NCBI GenBank assembly: GCA_017651185.1
Contig: JAGCDJ010000049.1
Location: 1 to 64,000, forward strand
Direction of reading: 5' to 3'
From: Bacteroidales bacterium
GTDB lineage: Bacteria; Bacteroidota; Bacteroidia; Bacteroidales; ML635J-15
DNA length: 64,000 nt
Shown: in pieces, positions 57,986 through 64,000 of the stretch
How the letters are laid out: every line of letters begins with the position of its first letter
Numbering within the stretch: the first letter of the stretch is position 1
The notes under the pieces: model-generated
What the model saw: only the letters and a program-made list of their open reading frames with translations
What the model was told of the DNA's origin: nothing
Database searches by the model: none
Made by a program: the position numbers and the translations under genes

Positions 57986-59137
57986 CTACCTATCCAAACT
58001 TTTCCATATATTCCATCCCTCATCGCCCCAATGGTGGTAGATGTGCATTAGTATAGGATGTGAAATGGTCTTGAAGCCATCGCGAGTGTAACCTTTATTG
58101 GCATCATAATCTATGTTCCTGTCGGCAAATTCGGCTATCCAGTTATATTCAATAGGTAGGGTAGGGTGGTTTTGTAATCCGAATTTCCATGCCGTCAATG
58201 CCAATGTGCCTTGGTCGCGAGTCTTGGTATATGGATTTTCAAATTCGGCAATGGTCTTTTCGTGCCAGTAGTCCAGAAATTCTGCCGAAGAATCATCAAA
58301 CAGGAAAACTCCGCCGTTCCAATGCTGCCAGTCGCCAGGAATATTTATGCCGTAGGTTTCGGAAATGTATGAGGAAAGGTGATTGCAATGAGGGGTATCG
58401 AGTTCAAAGTTCGTCCATTCGGCAGGATTTTCTCCAAGTTTTGGAAGAATATGCCGTTTGTAGTAGCGGAAATCCAATTCAATAACCTCACCCCTTTCGT
58501 TTCTCCAGCACATTTCCGACTTGTTGAAAACAAACTTGCCCAAATTAAATGACCTTACAAATGGCAGATAACGTAAGAAAAAATATCTGCTTGCACCCCA
58601 AAAACTGTGTTTGGTTTGGGCAAACAAATCAACTAGTTCTTTTCTGTCTTGGCTAATGCCTTCATCGTCAAAATTGAAATTACCAATGCGTTTTGCGATT
58701 TCATGCTTAAATTTTGTAATGATTTCTCCGCGATGTGCATGATTTTCGAGGCATTTACAGGTCATTGCGTGCGGACTAAAATACTCTAGCGGAGCATTAT
58801 CGTTTGCAAATGTTATAGGTACTGAATAATTGTTGAAAATCTCATCAACCTTTTCGGATTGGCAAACCACATCGCTGTCCAAATAGCAATATGTATGTCC
58901 GTGTGGAAGAATCTTATGCAACGAAGTTTTTAAGAAGATGCTTGCTTCGTGGTCGTTGTATTCGCTTGGTGTTGCGATGTCAATGATATTTTCGTGAGAA
59001 ATAGGAATCTCGTTTCTGCGGCTGTCGGTAACCACAATAATCTCGTTATGCGTAAATCTTTTCAACCTTTCTATTGAAAAGGCGAGCTGGGAAATGTAGT
59101 TTTTGGCACCACAGACGGCAAATACGAACTTATTCAT
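57986..59137 (-). CDS. GT-A fold glycosyltransferase (GT8-like)
   Basis: 383 residues. The metal-binding DxD is in CYLDSDVV near residue 97, and DWQHWNGGVFLFDD and RDQGTLALTAWKFG near 280 and 325 match the acceptor loop and later motif of GT8-like nucleotide-sugar transferases. There is no signal or membrane helix. It probably adds a sugar to a surface glycan; donor and acceptor are unknown. The GT2 gene lies 55 bases upstream. Confidence 0.75.
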   Translation of the reverse strand: MNKFVFAVCGAKNYISQLAFSIERLKRFTHNEIIVVTDSRRNEIPISHENIIDIATPSEYNDHEASIFLKTSLHKILPHGHTYCYLDSDVVCQSEKVDEIFNNYSVPITFANDNAPLEYFSPHAMTCKCLENHAHRGEIITKFKHEIAKRIGNFNFDDEGISQDRKELVDLFAQTKHSFWGASRYFFLRYLPFVRSFNLGKFVFNKSEMCWRNERGEVIELDFRYYKRHILPKLGENPAEWTNFELDTPHCNHLSSYISETYGINIPGDWQHWNGGVFLFDDSSAEFLDYWHEKTIAEFENPYTKTRDQGTLALTAWKFGLQNHPTLPIEYNWIAEFADRNIDYDANKGYTRDGFKTISHPILMHIYHHWGDEGWNIWKSLDR

Positions 59138-59192
59138 GGTTTCTACGCTTCGCGGGTTCTTAGTTTTTATGGTTTACGCCGTTTCTGAGTTT

Positions 59193-60173
59193 TTAGGTTC
59201 GTTGAGACGAAACACCTTTCGTCTTTACAAAATATTCGTAATCATGTAGGAATTGCTTGCGATCGGACTTGATTTCCCTCTTTTGATAGCGCCTGTATTC
59301 CGACAGCAAGTTTTTGTATTCACGCTTTCCTAACCTTAATCCCTCATCGCTTTTTATCATCATGCGGAACTCCGAGCAGATTGTCTGGTATATTTCTGGC
59401 GCGTAAAATCTGTAGAAATCATCGTCGAGCAACGATTCTAAAATATTGATGTTGTTGCGCTTGAAGTCAAAAAGACTGCCACGCTTTGAAATTCCGCCAG
59501 CATGGTCGTTGTAAACCGACCAGCACTCGTTGAAATACTTGAACTTGGAGTTTTTTATCAGTTCCAGTTCGAGTGCCCAACTGAACGAAAATTCCTTAAA
59601 CTTGTAGTCGTGCATGAAGTTTTCCAGATTCTTCCACCTGCAAACAAGAGAGGATGTAGGAATTATTGTCCTAGTAATCAGCATTTGCGGTTCAAAGTCG
59701 GGATAATACTTGTTCATTTGCGAATAGGTTTTCCAACCTATTTTGGTTTTTTTCGCGAATTCGGCATCCACATCCACATTCATCTGGTGAATTTCTGCAT
59801 CATGGAAGCAGGCGGAATATTCAGGATTTTTCTCAAGGAAATCGATTTGTGCCTGCAATTTGCCATCATAGCACCAATAGTCGTCGCCATCAAGGAAAAC
59901 AAAATATTTCGCATAACAATTCATTTGCAATGCCTTCTGCACCGAATGCAATACGCCCGAATTTTTCTCATTTACAGAAATGAAAATTTTGTCGGAATGT
60001 TCCGCTTGCAACCGCTTAACAACCTCCACCGTAGAGTCGGATGAGCAGTCGTCAAATACATACACTTTATAATTATAGGTGCATTTCTGCTCCAGCACAG
60101 ATTCTATGCACTTGGCAACAAACTGCTCGTGATTGCAGGTAAAGATAAATATTGAAAGCGCGACTTCATTCAT
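59193..60173 (-). CDS. Family 2 glycosyltransferase
   Basis: 326 residues. The GT2 fold begins ALSIFIFTCNHEQFVAKCIE, with the nucleotide-binding VYVFDDCSSDSTVEVVKRL and the metal-binding DGDDYW near residue 95. The C-terminal 100 residues are Lys/Tyr-rich and may contact the membrane or acceptor. It acts in glycan assembly with the gene downstream. Confidence 0.88.
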   Translation of the reverse strand: MNEVALSIFIFTCNHEQFVAKCIESVLEQKCTYNYKVYVFDDCSSDSTVEVVKRLQAEHSDKIFISVNEKNSGVLHSVQKALQMNCYAKYFVFLDGDDYWCYDGKLQAQIDFLEKNPEYSACFHDAEIHQMNVDVDAEFAKKTKIGWKTYSQMNKYYPDFEPQMLITRTIIPTSSLVCRWKNLENFMHDYKFKEFSFSWALELELIKNSKFKYFNECWSVYNDHAGGISKRGSLFDFKRNNINILESLLDDDFYRFYAPEIYQTICSEFRMMIKSDEGLRLGKREYKNLLSEYRRYQKREIKSDRKQFLHDYEYFVKTKGVSSQRT

Positions 60174-60249
60174 AAGGCAAAATTACCAATTAGTATTGAA
60201 ACAGAAAATTTTTTCTTTGTTTTAAACATAAAACTAACGCGAGAATGAG

Positions 60250-60257
60250 TATTTTTG
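60250..60257 (+). promoter_or_regulatory. -7 element of the radical SAM gene
   Basis: TATTTTTG matches TAnnTTTG, 21 bases before the start at 60279. No -33 TTG at normal spacing. Confidence 0.45.
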
Positions 60258-60278
60258 TACAGAAAAGTTTTGCGGTTA

Positions 60279-61694
60279 ATGTCAAAAGCACAAAGTACAT
60301 ACGGAACTGTAATGCGCAACTTGCTACGTTGGAAAAACAATCTGCGATACAAAAGGCAAATTGCCAGCAATATAGCAGACTCCGATTTTCGCGAAAAGTT
60401 AGTCGATTACAACCAGCAAAGGCAACTTGGTTGCGATTCTACCGTATGCCATATTCCTATGCGTAGTTTATATTTCGGTTTCGACGGAATTGTAACCGCT
60501 TGCTGCTTCAACCGCAATTTTGTGCTCGGGAAATTTCCAGAAAACTCTATTGAGGAGATAATTCACGGGGAAAAACGAAAATCTTTACAAAAGTATCTTT
60601 CTGACACCGATTTTTCGCATGGCTGCCAGTTTTGCAAAGATATGATTGCAAGCGGAGATTATATGTCGACAGGCGCACGTTTTGCTGATATTTTCCCCGA
60701 TAAGGGCGACCTGCCATCCGAAATGATTTTCGAACTCGACAACACCTGCAACCTCAAATGCGAAATGTGCAACGCAAAATTTTCATCTGCGCACAACAAC
60801 GGCATACGCGTCACCGCACCATACGACAGCGAGGATTTCATAGACCAGCTAAAGCCATTCATTCCGCATCTGACAGAAACAAAATTTCTCGGCGGGGAAC
60901 CATTTTTGAGCGACATTTACCCCAAAATATGGGAAACTATAATCGAATTCAACCCTGAATGCAAAATCCGCGTGCAGACAAACGGCACAATCCTTAACGA
61001 CAAGATAAAAGAGATACTTCTGCGTGGAAATTTCCAGATAGGTCTGTCAATCGACACTCTAAATCCTGCACACTATGAAAAAATCCGAACTGGGGCAAAA
61101 ATTGAAAAAACTTTGGAAAACATTGAGTTCTTCAATTATATCTGTCAAAAGAACAACAGCCTCGCAAGCATATCTGTTTGCCCTATGAAGGAAAATCGTT
61201 TCGACATTCCCGAAATTGTTGACTTTTGCAACAGAAAAGACATTTACATCTTCTTCAATAATGTAAGTACTGAAGGTTTTTCGCTTGAAGAACTATCCGA
61301 ACAGGAACTTAAAGAACTTGCAATATTCTACAGCAAGAATATTCATTACGGAAAAAATCCAGTATGCAAAAACAACAAAAATGCACTTTTGTGCTTAACA
61401 AATCATGTAAAACATATACTGGAGAAAAAGAAATCGGTCAACTACATGAACGAAATAATTCCATATACACGCATTGAATTTATGCAAAAAGTGTTTGAAA
61501 TAACTTCAAACCAACCTGAAATTAAAATAGACGAGGGAATGTTTGGACTTATTCCAGAAAAATTCAATGTAAAACGCAGGACAATAGAAAAAATGAAGTT
61601 TATGCATATTTCCGAATTCATAAGCATGAGCAAGGAGGAACAAATGGATTTCATTAGAACGAATTTTATAACTTCACAAAACGACAAGATATGA
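60279..61694 (+). CDS. Radical SAM protein with Cys-rich N-terminal SPASM/twitch-like part
   Basis: 471 residues. The [4Fe-4S]-SAM motif CNLKCEMC has Cys157, Cys161 and Cys164; the GGEPF motif follows (FLGGEPFLSDIY). Before it lies a Cys-rich segment (GIVTACCFNRN, HGCQFCKDM), like the SPASM-type auxiliary cluster half that comes first in this subfamily. The start at 60279 is preferred to a TTG at 60255, which overlaps the -7 box. Such proteins, beside glycosyltransferases, probably modify sugars or peptides; the substrate is unknown. The stop overlaps the NeuD start (ATGA). Confidence 0.85.
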   Translation: MSKAQSTYGTVMRNLLRWKNNLRYKRQIASNIADSDFREKLVDYNQQRQLGCDSTVCHIPMRSLYFGFDGIVTACCFNRNFVLGKFPENSIEEIIHGEKRKSLQKYLSDTDFSHGCQFCKDMIASGDYMSTGARFADIFPDKGDLPSEMIFELDNTCNLKCEMCNAKFSSAHNNGIRVTAPYDSEDFIDQLKPFIPHLTETKFLGGEPFLSDIYPKIWETIIEFNPECKIRVQTNGTILNDKIKEILLRGNFQIGLSIDTLNPAHYEKIRTGAKIEKTLENIEFFNYICQKNNSLASISVCPMKENRFDIPEIVDFCNRKDIYIFFNNVSTEGFSLEELSEQELKELAIFYSKNIHYGKNPVCKNNKNALLCLTNHVKHILEKKKSVNYMNEIIPYTRIEFMQKVFEITSNQPEIKIDEGMFGLIPEKFNVKRRTIEKMKFMHISEFISMSKEEQMDFIRTNFITSQNDKI

Positions 61695-62320
61695 TTATAG
61701 CAGGAGCAGGTTCGGCAGGAAAAGAGACATTGGCATTTTATGTAACGGCAAACGGCAAAGGGGTTTCTGAAATACGCAATGTTGAGAATAGAGAAAAAGT
61801 ATCTTTTTTCGATGCAAACAAGGAATGTGAGGATCTACTTTTCGGAATATATCCCGTACTGAAGACCGAGGAAGAACTAATTGCCGCTATTAGCAAAAAT
61901 CCAGACTTCTGTGTTGCCATCGGACAGCCAAGGTTAAGGGAACGTGTATTCAACCATATAACCTCACTTGGCGGAAAACCGCAAAATATAATAAGATATA
62001 ACTCCGTAAATCTATTTTCCGACATTCCCGAAGGCGGTGCCAACATAATTCACCCTGGTGTTAGCATATCCTACGACTTTGAAATTGGAAAATCGTGCAT
62101 GATACATGCAAACGCTGTAATCGGACATAAAGTCAAACTGGGGAATTTTATCAATATAAGTCCACTATGCTCGATAATCGGTCCGTGCGAAATTGGCGAA
62201 TACGCCTATATAGCCGCTGGCAGTGTAATCCTTCCTCATCACAAGATTGGCAAAAATGCAATAATTCCAGCAGGCAGCATAGTCAACAGAGATGTACGCG
62301 ACTACGAAACATTTGAATAG
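61691..62320 (+). CDS. NeuD/PglD-family sugar O- or N-acyltransferase
   Basis: 209 residues. A Rossmann-like N-terminal (IIAGAGSAGKETLAFYV) binds the sugar nucleotide, and the left-handed beta-helix of hexapeptide repeats (about 110-205: GGANIIHPGVSISYD, IGHKVKLGNFINIS) binds acetyl-CoA. In this family the catalytic His is in the region IHANAVIGHKVKLG. It probably acylates the sugar used by the neighbouring glycosyltransferases. It converges on the ketosynthase gene 17 bases away. Confidence 0.88.
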   Translation: MIIAGAGSAGKETLAFYVTANGKGVSEIRNVENREKVSFFDANKECEDLLFGIYPVLKTEEELIAAISKNPDFCVAIGQPRLRERVFNHITSLGGKPQNIIRYNSVNLFSDIPEGGANIIHPGVSISYDFEIGKSCMIHANAVIGHKVKLGNFINISPLCSIIGPCEIGEYAYIAAGSVILPHHKIGKNAIIPAGSIVNRDVRDYETFE

Positions 62321-62337
62321 GCAGGAGGAAAACCAAA

Positions 62338-63612
62338 CTACAAATCAAGGTTCTTCAGAACAAAACATGCATTAACATCACCAAAACCAAAGTTTGCCTT
62401 TACTGCGTATCTTATATCCACATCATCAATCCTGTTTTCTGGTATCATATCCGGATCGTAAATTTCTTCTATTTCTGGATGCAACGGACGACTATTCAAT
62501 GATGCGTGGATAAACCTGCCGTTCATCTGCAATATTGTTGCAATGGCCTCAATTGCACCCGCAGCGCCTATGGTATGCCCAATAAGCGACTTTGTTGAGT
62601 TCAAATAAGGGAACTTTCCTTTCAACGAAAGCGCATTGCACCAATTTTTAACTTCAATCACATCGGCCATAGTACTTGTAAGATGACCATTTATGTAATC
62701 TATCTCATGCGCTTCGATGCCCGACTTCTCAAGAGCAATTCGTATGCAATCGACAACCCTCCTCGAATTTGGCAACGTCATACTACCTCCGCCACGCTGT
62801 CCACCAGCATTTATATGACCACCTAATATCTCTGCATATATTTTTGCACCCCTTGCTATCGCATGACCATATTCCTCAAGAACCAGCATTCCCGCGCCAG
62901 CGGCAGGCGCGAACCCTTTTGCAAGAGCACTTAACTGACGATTTGCTTTAGTAGGTTCATCATTGCTATTTCTGCACAACAACCTCATAGTATCGAAGCC
63001 CGCCCATAAATAAGGAGAGTCTGCGTCACAACCACCAGCAAGCATGATTTCTGCATCACCATACTTTATCCGTTCATACGCCCTCACAATCGCCTCGCTT
63101 CCCGTTGCACAGGCCGACGAAACATACTCGACAGAACTCGACGCAGCAAAAATATATGACAAAAAAGCAGCAACTCCGCTATGCATTGCATTCACTGGAT
63201 ACCAACTTCCAAGTTTTTTTGTCAAACCTCCGTCTATCAATTCCTTCCTATCTATGAAGAAATTATGTCCTGCACAGACACTTCCAGCAACGACACCTAC
63301 ATTATCGTTTGAATGGTCGGAGTACAAGTCAGGAATTTCAAGGCGAGCATCCTTCCACGCATCAATCGCAGCCGAAACAGCATATTTTATTGCCTTGTCA
63401 CATTCAAGGGGGAAATATTTGCTCATAAATTCATCATTATGACCATCATACTTTGGGATCCCCGCAACACGACAAACAAAATTCTTGTCTTCTAGTTCCT
63501 TGGAATAAGTTACACCAGATTTGCCCTCACGCAAATTCATCAGGAACTCGTCAATATTCGACCCAATCGGACTTACTACGCCTATTCCGGTTACTACGAC
63601 CCTATTATCCAT
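62338..63612 (-). CDS. Beta-ketoacyl-ACP synthase (FabF-like)
   Basis: 424 residues of the thiolase fold. The nucleophilic Cys is in SSACATGSEA, and the catalytic His residues are in INGHLTSTMAD and KSLIGHTIGAAGAIEA. NGHLTST instead of the usual NAHGTST is a variant seen in secondary-metabolite or lipid ketosynthases of Bacteroidota. The start overlaps the 3' end of the dehydratase-like gene by 8 bases. It may belong to an aryl polyene or another fatty-acid cluster rather than the housekeeping pathway. Confidence 0.88.
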   Translation of the reverse strand: MDNRVVVTGIGVVSPIGSNIDEFLMNLREGKSGVTYSKELEDKNFVCRVAGIPKYDGHNDEFMSKYFPLECDKAIKYAVSAAIDAWKDARLEIPDLYSDHSNDNVGVVAGSVCAGHNFFIDRKELIDGGLTKKLGSWYPVNAMHSGVAAFLSYIFAASSSVEYVSSACATGSEAIVRAYERIKYGDAEIMLAGGCDADSPYLWAGFDTMRLLCRNSNDEPTKANRQLSALAKGFAPAAGAGMLVLEEYGHAIARGAKIYAEILGGHINAGGQRGGGSMTLPNSRRVVDCIRIALEKSGIEAHEIDYINGHLTSTMADVIEVKNWCNALSLKGKFPYLNSTKSLIGHTIGAAGAIEAIATILQMNGRFIHASLNSRPLHPEIEEIYDPDMIPENRIDDVDIRYAVKANFGFGDVNACFVLKNLDL

Positions 63613-64000
63613 TTTTCAAAAGTTTTACTTGTCCAGAACCAATAAGACATTCCTCGCCTTTGGTGTTCCTCAGACATATGCTCGACTTTAGAACTCCATT
63701 CCTATAATATATCTTATGCGCCTCGACCTCAAGTTTATCACCAGGAAGAACTTCCGTCAAAAAAGAAATCTCCATATTCTGCATAACGGGCGTCACTTCG
63801 GCATTGCTATCGTACAATTTTTCCAGAAATATGATGTGACTGGCCATTCCAATCTGTCCCATGCACTCAATCAGCAGTACACCAGGAGTTACTGGACGAT
63901 GCTTGAAATGCCATTTGTAATATGGTGCATCTGCCTTAAATGTATAGTTCCCGACAATCCGATTATCGTCGACAAAAGTAATTTCGTCAACAAACCGAAA
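63605..64000 (-). CDS. FabZ-like hot-dog dehydratase, 5' end outside the window
   Basis: Only the last 131 residues are visible; the frame is open to the right edge. Phe-Lys-His-Arg-Pro with HFKHRPVTPGVLLIE holds the FabZ-type catalytic His and PG turn, and CMGQIGMASHIIFLEKL is the hot-dog helix. In FabZ a Glu on this helix (ExxxQ) is catalytic; here the aligned residues are ECMGQ, so the Glu is present. It dehydrates a beta-hydroxyacyl-ACP, or acts as a related thioester protein. It overlaps the ketosynthase gene by 8 bases. Confidence 0.75.
   Translation of the reverse strand, partial: FRFVDEITFVDDNRIVGNYTFKADAPYYKWHFKHRPVTPGVLLIECMGQIGMASHIIFLEKLYDSNAEVTPVMQNMEISFLTEVLPGDKLEVEAHKIYYRNGVLKSSICLRNTKGEECLIGSGQVKLLKNG

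Noticed and set aside
60178..60185. TAATTTTG on the minus strand as promoter of the GT2 gene
   Set aside because: Transcription would begin at or inside the start codon and there is no -33 box; it is probably chance in A/T-rich DNA.

Overview
The window is a chromosomal segment of a member of the Bacteroidota, most likely Bacteroidales. Three signs support this. Many genes are preceded by the Bacteroidota-type promoter (a TTG box, 18-20 bases, then TAnnTTTG), with few obvious Shine-Dalgarno sequences. The order rpsL-rpsG-fusA-S10-spc-alpha is continuous, with rpmJ after infA and a C-terminally extended S16. Secreted proteins and SCx-type lipoproteins typical of the phylum are also present. 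No rRNA, tRNA, CRISPR array, integrase or transposase was seen.

Layout. 1-3.1 kb (minus): a secreted endonuclease/exonuclease/phosphatase lipoprotein and groES-groEL, with a possible sigma-54-like stress promoter. 3.3-16.9 kb (plus): an 11-gene co-directional accessory island built round a type I restriction-modification system. Its genes are a half-length hsdS, hsdM, an AlbA_2/Schlafen-type ATP-binding protein with a 12-bp repeat array, a small membrane protein, a full-length hsdS, a histidine kinase, a response regulator with an unknown output domain, dinD, a DUF3800 protein, hsdR and a YgjP-like metallopeptidase. 17.0-36.0 kb (minus): eno and the long ribosomal protein superoperon from rpsL to rplQ with fusA, secY, map, infA and rpoA. 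rpmJ and rpmD are short genes easily missed here. 36.2-39.7 kb (plus): a beta-helix-like lipoprotein, uvrC and a cvpA-like gene. 39.7-50.0 kb (minus): a lipid A deacylase-like protein, an LptF/G permease, tgt, an S41 peptidase, dCMP deaminase, dnaB, a lipoprotein, and rfbD-rfbC-rfbA. 50.1-50.8 kb (minus): a HEPN/MNT toxin-antitoxin-like pair.

51.0-55.2 kb (plus) is a compact accessory region. It has two paralogous membrane-anchored LytTR regulators, each followed by genes for small exported proteins. Those exported genes share a nearly identical leader of about 35 bases that ends a fixed 14-15 bases before the start codon; a degenerate fourth copy precedes a secreted FGE-fold protein. This looks like a small duplicated regulatory module and is one of the two best candidates for undescribed biology. 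The other is the two-component pair inside the restriction-modification operon.

55.3-57.8 kb (minus): nifU-like and mrp iron-sulfur genes, rimM and rpsP. 58.0-62.3 kb: two glycosyltransferases (minus), then a radical SAM protein and a NeuD-type acyltransferase (plus), probably for surface glycan decoration. 62.3 kb to the right edge (minus): a ketosynthase and a hot-dog dehydratase-like gene cut by the window, the end of a fatty-acid or polyketide-like cluster.
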